Shown one piece after another: positions 7,605 through 14,556 of a stretch of DNA of 16,866 nt. This DNA is from an uncultured Mailhella sp. (lineage in GTDB: Bacteria > Desulfobacterota > Desulfovibrionia > Desulfovibrionales > Desulfovibrionaceae). The DNA lies in contig CAOMFZ010000025.1 of the NCBI GenBank assembly GCA_948482415.1, forward strand, positions 1 through 16,866, in the 5' to 3' direction. Below the pieces are notes generated by a model. That model made no database searches and had not been told where the DNA came from. It worked only from the letters and a program-made list of their open reading frames with translations. Position 1 is the stretch's first letter. The number at the start of each line of letters is the position of its first letter. The translations under genes were made by a program, and so were the position numbers.

Positions 7605-7633
7605 ATTATAAAATATAGCAAGTTTTTTGTCTT
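7605..7633 (-). promoter_or_regulatory. Predicted promoter of the helicase gene
   Basis: On the minus strand AAGACA (7628-7633) and a perfect TATAAT (7605-7610) are 17 bp apart, in the 81-bp gap after the ABC operon. The predicted start near 7598 gives a leader of about 33 nt to the TTG start codon. No terminator is apparent in the gap, so read-through from the ABC operon is possible. Confidence 0.5.
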
Positions 7634-7646
7634 GAAGAAAAATTCA

Positions 7647-8534
7647 TTATTTCAGCACAAAATGATTGGGGGTAATTTCTTTTAATTGGGCGGTTTTGCT
7701 GATTTTGATATCAATATGAGTTGAAAATGTTTTATTTTTTTCAGTATCAGGGTCAGGTTTGGGAACAGCAGACAGGAGCATTTGCGTATAGGGGTGCAGG
7801 GGACTTTTGAAAAGCGTTTTGGTTTCAGCAAGTTCAACAATTTTTCCTTTATACATGACCCCCACTCTATCGCAAAGGTATTGCACCATAGACAAGTCAT
7901 GTGCAATGAAAAGCAGGGAAAAGTTTATTTCTTTTCGTAACTTGGTAAAAAGATTGATGATTTGTGCCTGAATGGAAACATCCAGGGAAGAAACAGGTTC
8001 ATCGGCAATAATGATTTTGGGCTCCAAGGCAAGCGCACGGGCAATACACACCCGTTGTTTTTGTCCGCCTGAAATTTCAGCAGGAATTTTTTCTAAAAGA
8101 GAACTGTTTAATCCCACCATATTGAGAAGCCTGACAACTTGTTCGCGCCGTTCTTTTTTGTCAGGGAAAAGTTTATGAATGGCAAATGGTTCTGCAATGC
8201 AGTCTTCAATGCTCATACGCGGATTTAACGCCACAGAAGAGTCCTGAAAAATAATTTGCATATCGCGCTGTACTGTTTTTTTCAGCTCACGGGAAATATG
8301 CGGGCTGGTAATGCATTGATTTTGATAATAAATTTCGCCTTTACTGGGTTTATACATGCCCATAATTGCCCGTGCAAGGGTTGATTTGCCGCAGCCGGAT
8401 TCTCCCACAAGCCCAAAAATTTCCCCTGCATACATATCAAAGCTGACGCCGTCCAGAGCATGGACATGGTGAAAGGTGTCAACAGGAAAAATCTGGTGAT
8501 AGTCGCGGATTGAAAGCTGGGGAAGTTTATCCAT
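7647..8534 (-). CDS. ABC importer ATPase, OppF/DppF/NikE type
   Basis: This 295-residue cytoplasmic ATPase energises the importer together with the OppD-like ATPase encoded 12 bp upstream. It shows Walker A GESGCGKS (44-51), Q-loop Q97, signature ISGGQKQR (154-161), Walker B ending in ADEP (177-180) and switch H212, then the HPYTQMLLSAVP segment (247-258) typical of the oligopeptide/nickel ATPase family. The tail after about 260 is short and lacks the cysteine motif found at the C-terminus of many OppF proteins; E. coli NikE is also short. It is the last gene of the operon, and its RBS is weak (AGACGA). Given the NikR-like operator upstream of the operon I favour nickel transport. A peptide importer remains possible. 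Confidence 0.85.
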   Translation of the reverse strand: MDKLPQLSIRDYHQIFPVDTFHHVHALDGVSFDMYAGEIFGLVGESGCGKSTLARAIMGMYKPSKGEIYYQNQCITSPHISRELKKTVQRDMQIIFQDSSVALNPRMSIEDCIAEPFAIHKLFPDKKERREQVVRLLNMVGLNSSLLEKIPAEISGGQKQRVCIARALALEPKIIIADEPVSSLDVSIQAQIINLFTKLRKEINFSLLFIAHDLSMVQYLCDRVGVMYKGKIVELAETKTLFKSPLHPYTQMLLSAVPKPDPDTEKNKTFSTHIDIKISKTAQLKEITPNHFVLK

Positions 8535-8546
8535 TATTTCGTCTGC

Positions 8547-9569
8547 TTACAAAGGATTTTTTTGTGCATAGTACGGGGCAGGAATATGGGGCGCGCGTTT
8601 ATCCAAAAGCCATGTAGCTGCCTTATGCGTTTCGGAAAGAGAAAAAACAGGGGGCGGTGTGGTATAATCAATGGCAAGTGCATATTCATTGCGTACAGCA
8701 AAAGCATCGCCTTGAGGGGGATTAATCAGTGAAGGGGGCATGCCCTGAATGGCCTTGAGTTCGCCTGTTTTCAGTGCTAATGAAGGAAGGGCGCCTAACA
8801 ATCCCCATGTATAGGGGTGCTTTGCCTGATAAAAAATTTCTTCTGCTGTGCCTGTTTCAACAATTTTTCCTGCATACATGATTGCCACCCTGTCCGCAAT
8901 GCGTGCAGCAACGCTAAGGTCGTGGGTAACAATGATAATGGCAATGCCGGTTTTTTTTTGAATATCTTTTAATAAATCGAAAAGCCGGGCTTGTACAGTC
9001 ACATCAAGGGCTGTAGTGGGTTCATCAGCAAAAAGAATTTGAGGAGACAGGGCAAGGGCTATCGCCAGAACGCAGCGCTGCCGCATACCTCCTGAAAAAA
9101 AGTGCGGCTGCTGGTGAATACGGGTTTGCGGATTGTCAATTCCCACCAGTTCCAGAAGCTCTATTGCCTTTTTTTCCGCTTCTTTTTTGGAAATTTTTTG
9201 ATGCAGCCGTATGGCTTCAATAATTTGTTTGCCAATGGGAATAACAGGATTGAGGGCTGCCATGGGATCCTGAAAGACCATGCCAAAGTTTGTTCCGCGT
9301 ATTTTGCACATTTCCCGTTCGCTGAGCCTTATGATATCCTGTTCTTTTTCGTGGATTTTGGTAAGAATTTTGCCCCTTATGTCGGCATTTTCCGGCAGCA
9401 TTTTTAATACGGAACGACAAAAAACAGATTTTCCGCAGCCTGATTCTCCCACAATGGCAAGGGTTTCACCTCTGTTGATTTGCAGGGAAACATCGCGCAC
9501 GGCGTGGACAATTCCGTCTTTTGTATCAAAAGAAACAGAAAGATTTTCAATAGATAATAAATGTTCCAT
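8547..9569 (-). CDS. ABC importer ATPase, OppD/DppD/NikD type
   Basis: I choose the ATG at 9567-9569 (340 residues) because the earlier in-frame ATG at 9603-9605 lies inside a perfect hairpin stem and lacks an RBS, while MEHLLSIENLSVSF is the normal family beginning and GGA precedes it. Motifs: Walker A GESGCGKS (41-48), Q100, FSGGMRQR (158-165), ADEP (181-184), switch H216, and HPYTWGLLGALPSL (251-264). The C-terminal extension keeps the frame that in OppD/DppD carries four [4Fe-4S] cysteines, but here they align by eye with D288, N294, D301 and T319, so no cluster can form there. It follows the binding-protein gene by 61 bp and should pair with the next ATPase. Confidence 0.85.
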   Translation of the reverse strand: MEHLLSIENLSVSFDTKDGIVHAVRDVSLQINRGETLAIVGESGCGKSVFCRSVLKMLPENADIRGKILTKIHEKEQDIIRLSEREMCKIRGTNFGMVFQDPMAALNPVIPIGKQIIEAIRLHQKISKKEAEKKAIELLELVGIDNPQTRIHQQPHFFSGGMRQRCVLAIALALSPQILFADEPTTALDVTVQARLFDLLKDIQKKTGIAIIIVTHDLSVAARIADRVAIMYAGKIVETGTAEEIFYQAKHPYTWGLLGALPSLALKTGELKAIQGMPPSLINPPQGDAFAVRNEYALAIDYTTPPPVFSLSETHKAATWLLDKRAPHIPAPYYAQKNPL

Positions 9570-9581
9570 AGTTTTTCCGGG

Positions 9582-9609
9582 CGGTATGGGAGCAGAAACT
9601 CCCATACCG
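9582..9609 (-). other. Strong intercistronic hairpin after the binding-protein gene
   Basis: CGGTATGGGAG (9582-9592) and CTCCCATACCG (9599-9609) form an 11-bp perfect stem with a 6-nt loop, located 22 bp past the stop of the binding-protein gene. No U-tract follows. This position is typical of stabilising or partially attenuating structures that keep binding-protein mRNA more abundant than ATPase mRNA. Confidence 0.7.
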
Positions 9610-9630
9610 TGTATAGGGTATTATAGGGGC

Positions 9631-11196
9631 TTATTTGGACAATGTCCATTCCTCAATATTCCACATGACGCCGACAGCATGGTGGCCAAGCACGCGTTCG
9701 GTGTTCAGTCCGTCAAGCTTGTCAGTGCTTACATAATTGCCGTGCAGATAGGCAACGAGCAAGTGTCCGGGATGTTTTGCATAGGCTTCTTCAAAGGCAT
9801 GATAAATAGCTTTTCTTTCATCAATATTGGCAGTTGCACGACCCTTTTTAAGCAGTTCATCAACTTCAGCATTGGAATAGTGCATGGTATTATCACTTGC
9901 GCCTGTTACAAAATCTTTGTAAATGCCGTCAGGATCAAATTCAACGGCAAAACCTGCCAAAAAGCCGTTATAACCTGCTTTCCAGTCAAAACGGGTGACA
10001 GGAACGATGCGCATATCTACGCCTGCATCTTTGAGCTGTCTTGCTAAAATATTGGCAATATCTATGCGTTCTTCTTCATAATCACGGACTTGGACAGTGA
10101 AAGAGAATTTTTGTCCGTTACGTTCATATATGCCTTGTGCATCTTTTTTCCAGCCGAGTTTTTCCATTTCTGCTGCAAATTTTGCCAAATCATAGGGATA
10201 AATATCCGCTTTTTTATTGCCGCCGAAAGCATTGAGCTGGATTGGGCTGTAAGCAGGGACACCTTCTTTATTGAGTACGCTGTTAATAATAGCCTGCTTA
10301 TCCACAGCATAGTTCAGTACGCCAATGGAGTCGCCGTTTTTTTGCCAAAATTCGGTTTTGAAATCCATGGAAGCAGAACGATAGTCAGCAGTGATGAAGT
10401 CAATATTTTTGAAGCCTGCTTTGCCTTTGAAGGTTTCTGCATATTTTGCATTGAGCCATGCAAGGTCAGCTTCGCCGGATTGGAGCATAAGGGCTTTGGT
10501 GCTTTCGACAGCGACTGTTTTGTACACAATTCTTTCAATATTAGGCACTTTATCATAGTACTTTTCGTTGCGTTCCAAAATAATCATGCCGCCGGCTGTA
10601 TCCCACTCAATAAATTTATAACGGCCTGTTCCGACAGGAGTGTGATTGGCAGGTGCTGTGTTGATGTCTTGCCCCTCAAATAAATGCTTGGGGATAATGC
10701 CGATGGTGAAGTTATCGAGCATGGCGGCATTACAGCGTTTCATTTTAATCGCAATTTGCCATGGAGCAGGAGATGTAATGCTTTCGATATCTTCATAGTT
10801 GCTCAAAATGGACGCTGTCAGGCGTTCATCTTTTGTCAGGGAAGTGTATGTAAAAATTATATCATCAAGAGTAAAAGGCTTGCCGTCATGCCATGTGACA
10901 TTATCACGGATTGTAAAAGTATATGTCATTGTTTTTTCATCATATGTATAGGCAGTGGCAAGGTCAGGAACAGGATTGCCTTTTGCGTCATATTTGAGCA
11001 GGCCGGAGAAGATAATGGTAGGCAATTCCTGATGATTGTTGAGAATTGGGTTAATCGTATCTTCGTTTTCGCCGGCATACACCAGGGTATTTGCCATGTC
11101 GTCGGCAAAGGCATTTACTGCGCCGCTTACCATGAGAGCAAGAGCAAGAACACTTGCCGCAAAGCCGGCTTTGAGTTTTTTACACATTGTTTTCAT
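9631..11196 (-). CDS. Periplasmic solute-binding protein, SBP family 5 (peptide/nickel)
   Basis: This 521-residue protein starts with a Sec signal peptide: MKTMCKKLK, a hydrophobic stretch at about 11-27, then a likely cleavage near residues 30-32 (VNAFA before DD). There is no lipobox, so it should be a soluble periplasmic protein of a diderm. The mature part follows the DppA/OppA/NikA pattern: an INPILN segment near the start, then SGLLKYDAKGNPVPDLA, YTFTIRDNVTWHDGKPFTLDD and PVGTGRYKF. It captures ligand and delivers it to the two permeases. GHH (504-506) near the C-terminus could be metal ligands, but this is speculative. A strong AAAGGAG RBS and the hairpin after the gene fit high expression. 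The upstream operator favours nickel, possibly as a chelate. Peptide binding is the alternative. Confidence 0.85.
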   Translation of the reverse strand: MKTMCKKLKAGFAASVLALALMVSGAVNAFADDMANTLVYAGENEDTINPILNNHQELPTIIFSGLLKYDAKGNPVPDLATAYTYDEKTMTYTFTIRDNVTWHDGKPFTLDDIIFTYTSLTKDERLTASILSNYEDIESITSPAPWQIAIKMKRCNAAMLDNFTIGIIPKHLFEGQDINTAPANHTPVGTGRYKFIEWDTAGGMIILERNEKYYDKVPNIERIVYKTVAVESTKALMLQSGEADLAWLNAKYAETFKGKAGFKNIDFITADYRSASMDFKTEFWQKNGDSIGVLNYAVDKQAIINSVLNKEGVPAYSPIQLNAFGGNKKADIYPYDLAKFAAEMEKLGWKKDAQGIYERNGQKFSFTVQVRDYEEERIDIANILARQLKDAGVDMRIVPVTRFDWKAGYNGFLAGFAVEFDPDGIYKDFVTGASDNTMHYSNAEVDELLKKGRATANIDERKAIYHAFEEAYAKHPGHLLVAYLHGNYVSTDKLDGLNTERVLGHHAVGVMWNIEEWTLSK

Positions 11197-11214
11197 TATA
11201 ACTCCTTTATATTA

Positions 11215-12180
11215 TTAAAGGTTGCTGAAACCTTTACAATTCTCCTGTCTGAAAATATGTCCGATTTGTGTAATGCTGAAAAGCGTAATCAGCAAAAATA
11301 TGCCGGGGAAAATAATCACCCACCATGTATTCAATAAGAGAGCGCGATTGGAAAGGGCAAGCATACTGCCAAGGGAAAGTTCTTCAGGCGGTAAGCCAAG
11401 CCCTAAAAAACTGAGCGTTGCTTCCATTGCCATATTGGTGCTGATAGACGAAATAACAATAAACATAATGGCAGAAACAATATTGGGAATCAGGTGCTTG
11501 CGCATAACCCAGAAAAAAGACGCGCCCATGTGCCGTGAAAGCAGGATATATTCGCTGTTTCTGATTTGGCGGACTTCCGCCCGCACAATACGCGCCAGGG
11601 CAAACCAGCTTGTTATGCCAATGACAACAGAAATGGAGACAGGCGTTTGTTTTGCCTGAAGAGAAAGCAAAAGCAGGAGCGTGAGCAAAGCGGGGATACT
11701 TTGAAAAAGTTCCGCAATACGCATCATTACCGTATCAAGAAAAGTGGACGCACAGCCGGAAATACAGCCATAAATGATACCGATACCTGCGGCGATAACA
11801 GTACTTAATATGCCAATGAAAATGGAGACTCTGCCGCCGTTCCAAAGCACGGAAAAGATATCCCGCCCTAACGAGTCCGTGCCAAACCAAAATTCACTGT
11901 CAGGCGGTGTATTCAAATTTGTCAGATAAAATTGTGTCGGGTCATGGTTGACAAATAGATGGGAAAAAAAGCAGGCAAAAAGAATAGCACAAAGGGTAAA
12001 GACAGAGAAATAGGGAAAATTTTTGATTTTCTTTTTGGCAAAAGTTTGTATTTTGTCTTGTTCCTGACTTTGTGCTTCAAAATTTGCCCCAACAATTTTA
12101 AAATCTTCAGCAGTCAGTGGTCGTTCTGCATTAAAATTCGGATTGGCAGGAGCGTGGATTTTTGGGGATTGCGTATTCAT
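11215..12180 (-). CDS. ABC importer permease, OppC/DppC/NikC type
   Basis: This 321-residue inner-membrane permease has a long cytoplasmic N-terminus (about 1-55), a first hydrophobic helix (about 56-72), the hallmark FGTDSLGRDIFSVLWNGGR at about 97-115, several further membrane helices, and the ATPase-contact EAA-type loop around LLSRHMGASFFWVMRKH. It forms the transmembrane pore with the NikB-type permease. The start overlaps the preceding gene's stop by four bases (ATGA), indicating translational coupling. The binding-protein gene begins 18 bp downstream. The subunit itself does not reveal the substrate. Confidence 0.87.
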   Translation of the reverse strand: MNTQSPKIHAPANPNFNAERPLTAEDFKIVGANFEAQSQEQDKIQTFAKKKIKNFPYFSVFTLCAILFACFFSHLFVNHDPTQFYLTNLNTPPDSEFWFGTDSLGRDIFSVLWNGGRVSIFIGILSTVIAAGIGIIYGCISGCASTFLDTVMMRIAELFQSIPALLTLLLLLSLQAKQTPVSISVVIGITSWFALARIVRAEVRQIRNSEYILLSRHMGASFFWVMRKHLIPNIVSAIMFIVISSISTNMAMEATLSFLGLGLPPEELSLGSMLALSNRALLLNTWWVIIFPGIFLLITLFSITQIGHIFRQENCKGFSNL

Positions 12181-13187
12181 AGTGTAATTGTTTCCGCTCC
12201 TTTAATCCGCGGGTCAATGCGTTCATTGATAAATTGGGCGATAAAGCTGCTGATAATGACTAAAAATCCGGTAATAAGCACAATAATCATGAGTAAATTA
12301 TAATCATGGTATTTGGCAGAAGAAACTGCCATGAGCCCCATACCGGGGAAGTTGAAAACAGTTTCCGCAACATAAGTTCCGCTGATGATATGCGGTACGG
12401 AAATAGCCATGATATTGATAATGGCAGGCATAACATTGCGCAGACAGTGCCTGACCAGCACACTCATTTTGCTCATGCCTTTGGCTCGGGCTAAGAGCAC
12501 ATAATCTTTGCGGGTCTCATCTAAAAGCTTATTGCGTATCATGTAGGCATAATACCAAAAATGGCTGGCAACCATAATCGTGACAGGCAAAATCAGGTGT
12601 TTTGCCCAGTTCAGCCAGTCCTTTGATTTGCCGTAATCATAGGCTCCGCTTGCAGGCAGTAACTGCAAATTGATGCTAAAAATCAAGACCAGCACAACGC
12701 CAAGCCAGAAAGCAGGAGTATAATAGGCTATGGTACCGATTTTACAAATAAATTTATCAATCCATTTATCTTCATAGCGTGCGCAGACAAGGGCTAAACC
12801 GATGGCGAGCGCAAAAATAACTGTATAGGAAATAACGCCAAGAATAAGGGTATTGCCTAAGAGTGGTTTGATGATGTCGAGCACAGGACGTTTATAGCGC
12901 AGAGAAATGCCAAAATTGCCCTGCACAGCATGCTCAATCCATTTACCAAACTGCATATAAACAGGTTCATTCAAGCCCAGTCTGTCGCGGGCGGCGTCAA
13001 GCTGTTCCTGCGTCATGCTTTGGACCGCATCTCCATAAAAGGATTGCAAGGGATCGCCGGGGGTCAGTCTTGCCACATAAAAAACAATAATGGCTAAAAT
13101 AAGCAACATGAAAGCAAGCTGCAAAAAAATTTTAAATCCGGCATAAGCAAGGGAAAAGCTCCTGTTTCTGATTAAAGCATGTTTCAT
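12177..13187 (-). CDS. ABC importer permease, OppB/DppB/NikB type
   Basis: This 336-residue inner-membrane permease is the first gene of the five-gene operon. It shows an N-terminal membrane helix (about 17-42), the family hallmark ARLTPGDPLQSFYG (39-52), GNFGISLRYKRPV in the periplasmic loop, about five further helices, the EAA loop around DYVLLARAKGMSKMSVLVRHCLRNVMP, and the family C-terminus IDPRIKG. The RBS is weak (AGAG about 7 bases upstream). The leader of about 80 nt contains most of the NikR-like dyad. It pairs with the C-type permease and overlaps it by 4 bp. Confidence 0.87.
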   Translation of the reverse strand: MKHALIRNRSFSLAYAGFKIFLQLAFMLLILAIIVFYVARLTPGDPLQSFYGDAVQSMTQEQLDAARDRLGLNEPVYMQFGKWIEHAVQGNFGISLRYKRPVLDIIKPLLGNTLILGVISYTVIFALAIGLALVCARYEDKWIDKFICKIGTIAYYTPAFWLGVVLVLIFSINLQLLPASGAYDYGKSKDWLNWAKHLILPVTIMVASHFWYYAYMIRNKLLDETRKDYVLLARAKGMSKMSVLVRHCLRNVMPAIINIMAISVPHIISGTYVAETVFNFPGMGLMAVSSAKYHDYNLLMIIVLITGFLVIISSFIAQFINERIDPRIKGAETITL

Positions 13188-13245
13188 GTTTTGCTCTTTT
13201 TTGATATACTTGCATTTTGGTGCAATTGCATTTTATTTTTTTGTC

Positions 13246-13272
13246 GTGTTACAAAAATAAAAATGATAACAC
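13246..13272. promoter_or_regulatory. Candidate NikR operator
   Basis: GTGTTA (13246-13251) and TAACAC (13267-13272) are perfect reverse complements with a 15-bp spacer, and the dyad extends to TCGTGTTA/TAACACGA (13244-13274). NikR sites described for Desulfovibrio, as I recall, are GTGTTAC-N13/14-GTAACAC, which equals the same hexamers 15-16 bp apart. The dyad covers about -5 to +23 of the predicted promoter, a repressing position. Only a motif scan and a NikR gene in the genome would settle it. Confidence 0.6.
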
Positions 13273-13300
13273 GATTACTAGCAAATGAAGATAATCGTGT
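13269..13300. repeat. Second dyad sharing the ACACGA half-site
   Basis: ACACGATTA (13269-13277) pairs with TAATCGTGT (13292-13300). Together with TCGTGTTA at 13244 this gives three TCGTGT/ACACGA half-sites in alternating orientation, with starts at 13244, 13269 and 13295 (25 and 26 bp apart). The third overlaps the predicted -35 of the transporter promoter, which would allow a second bound dimer or alternative pairing. Confidence 0.5.
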
Positions 13301-13303
13301 CAA
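13275..13303 (-). promoter_or_regulatory. Predicted promoter of the ABC importer operon
   Basis: On the minus strand a consensus TTGACA (13298-13303) is followed after 17 bp by TAGTAA (13275-13280), a poor -10 helped by an upstream TGC (extended -10). The predicted start is near 13268, inside the NikR-like dyad. The leader also holds a 10-bp palindrome TGCAATTGCA (13221-13230). Confidence 0.45.
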
Positions 13304-13389
13304 GGTTATGGGCAAAATTTTTTGGTTTTTTGTATAACATACTATAGTTACAGCATATTGTGTTTTTTATGAAACTGCGTAAATTTTTT

Positions 13390-13420
13390 GATTGTGTATA
13401 ACGAATGGATTGCGTATACT
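13390..13420 (+). promoter_or_regulatory. Predicted promoter of mnmM with a direct repeat
   Basis: TTGTGT (13392-13397) and TATACT (13415-13420) are 17 bp apart; the predicted start is near 13427, about 20 nt before the ATG. The same segment is a direct repeat, GATTGTGTATA (13390-13400) and GATTGCGTATA (13408-13418), with an 18-bp period and one mismatch. The repeat may be a regulator site or only two promoter-like copies. Confidence 0.4.
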
Positions 13421-13447
13421 TTTCAATATTTTTTATCGGATTAATAT

Positions 13448-14146
13448 ATGGATGTAATAACACAGTATGGCGATATAACAGTATCTCATTCAAAAAATGA
13501 CAGCCGTCCGTCCTTATTGGAATCTCTGGCGCACAGTGCCGTGTTTCGGGCTGTGCAGGCAATTTCAAAATCTGTGAATGATATGGAACCCATGTATTGT
13601 ATTGACGCCACAGCCGGCAATGGGCATGACACATGTTTTTTGGCAAGTCTTGGAGCGTTTTTGAATGGAGCTGCTCAGAAAAACTATTCCGTTTTAGCCT
13701 GTGACGTGCAGGAAGAAGCTTTGCAAAATACGCAGGAACGCCTGAATGCATATGGCTTGCAGGCAGAGCTTGTGCATGTCGGGCATGAAAAAATTGCAGC
13801 GTATTTGCCGGAAAAAAGTATCGTAGCCGGGGTATTGTTTAATCTTGGATATTTACCGAAAAAAGAAAGAAATACTGATTTTATTGTGACAAAGGCAGAT
13901 ACCACGCTGCAGGCGCTTATTTCCCTTTCCGAACGTCTTTGTCCGCAGGGCGTAATCTGTGTGCATTGCTATACAGGGCATGCCGGAGGTATGGAAGAAT
14001 ATCAGGCAGTCCATGATTTTATGACAAAGCTGGAACCTAAATTGTGGCGGGTGCTTTGTGTTTCCGATATCAATCGCGGCCATAATCTGGAATATTTATT
14101 TTTACTGGAGAAATTACAAATAAAACAAAAGAGGGCAGTATGTTAA
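13448..14146 (+). CDS. mnmM: Class I SAM-dependent methyltransferase, MnmM/YtqB family
   Basis: This 232-residue cytoplasmic protein shows motif I DATAGNGHDT (53-62), the acidic ribose-binding D86 after strand 2 (ACD), FNLGYLPKK (131-139) and the GHAGG...E loop (177-183). This combination is characteristic of YtqB/MnmM, which methylates the aminomethyl group of nm5s2U at the tRNA wobble position to give mnm5s2U. The SLLESLAHSAVFRAV helix before motif I is also typical. At 232 residues it is somewhat longer than the roughly 190-residue Bacillus enzyme, because of a longer N-terminus. The RBS is weak (CGGA). It is transcribed divergently from the ABC importer and overlaps the next gene by 7 bp, so they are probably co-transcribed. 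Confidence 0.8.
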   Translation: MDVITQYGDITVSHSKNDSRPSLLESLAHSAVFRAVQAISKSVNDMEPMYCIDATAGNGHDTCFLASLGAFLNGAAQKNYSVLACDVQEEALQNTQERLNAYGLQAELVHVGHEKIAAYLPEKSIVAGVLFNLGYLPKKERNTDFIVTKADTTLQALISLSERLCPQGVICVHCYTGHAGGMEEYQAVHDFMTKLEPKLWRVLCVSDINRGHNLEYLFLLEKLQIKQKRAVC

Positions 14147-14427
14147 AAGTTGTTTCAAAAGGTGTATTTAAAGAAGAAAATTTGCAGAAAGTCATTGCTT
14201 TATATCAGAATTTGATTGCTGAAACGCATAAAGAGCACGGCTGTCTTTCCTATGAATTATATCAGGATACGGAAAACCCCTGTGTATTAACTATGATTGA
14301 GACATGGGAAAACAGGGCTTGTCTGGAGGCACATTTTGTGACGGAGCATTTTAAACGGCTTGTTCCCGAAATTGGAAAATTTAAAGAAAACGGAAAAGAT
14401 TTGCACATATATACAAAACTTGCATAA
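14140..14427 (+). CDS. ABM-domain (antibiotic biosynthesis monooxygenase-like) protein
   Basis: This 95-residue protein fits a single ABM ferredoxin-like barrel: VVSKGVFKEENLQKVIALYQNLIAETHKEHGCLSYELYQDTENP, then LTMIETWENRACLEAHFVTEHFKRLVPEI. The EHGCLSYEL and ETWENRACLEAH...HF segments are those of the YgiN/putative quinol monooxygenase group. Such proteins are small dimers, some of which oxidise quinols or phenolics without a cofactor, and many remain of unknown function. The start is set by GAGGG four bases upstream and lies inside the end of mnmM (7-bp overlap), which implies coupled expression. No function can be assigned beyond the fold. Confidence 0.75.
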   Translation: MLKVVSKGVFKEENLQKVIALYQNLIAETHKEHGCLSYELYQDTENPCVLTMIETWENRACLEAHFVTEHFKRLVPEIGKFKENGKDLHIYTKLA

Positions 14428-14481
14428 TTATTGCAATTCATACGGCAAAAACCTTTTTATCTTGGAAAAACTTGCCTAATA

Positions 14482-14510
14482 TTGACAAAAAACTTTTTTG
14501 ATGCTATAAA
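14482..14510 (+). promoter_or_regulatory. Near-consensus sigma70-type promoter of the araC-family gene
   Basis: Consensus TTGACA (14482-14487), a 17-bp spacer and TATAAA (14505-14510). The predicted start near 14517 gives a leader of about 40 nt to the ATG at 14557. A start codon at 14431 is therefore upstream of the promoter and unlikely. Confidence 0.75.
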
Positions 14511-14556
14511 TAACAATACTTCTAATTTTTTTGGAAATAATAAAAGAGGAGTTATT

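Noticed and set aside
9570..9605. Earlier ATG for the OppD-like ATPase
   Set aside because: It is inside a perfect hairpin stem with no RBS; the family N-terminus begins at 9569.
9636..9648. TGGAC-AAT-GTCCA dyad matching the one at 4-16
   Set aside because: It encodes the last residues of the binding protein; two copies, one in coding sequence, do not support a regulatory family.
10684..11337. 217-codon plus-strand open frame opposite the binding-protein gene
   Set aside because: Antisense shadow that would cross the intergenic region between the two transporter genes; no domain resemblance.
13278..13751. 157-codon minus-strand open frame over the mnmM start
   Set aside because: It is antisense to the methyltransferase motifs, covers the intergenic promoter region and has a histidine/proline-rich, non-family sequence.
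14431..14556. N-terminal extension of the AraC-family protein
   Set aside because: The ATG at 14431 is upstream of the near-consensus promoter and lacks an RBS; 14557 has GAGGAG and fits the domain start.
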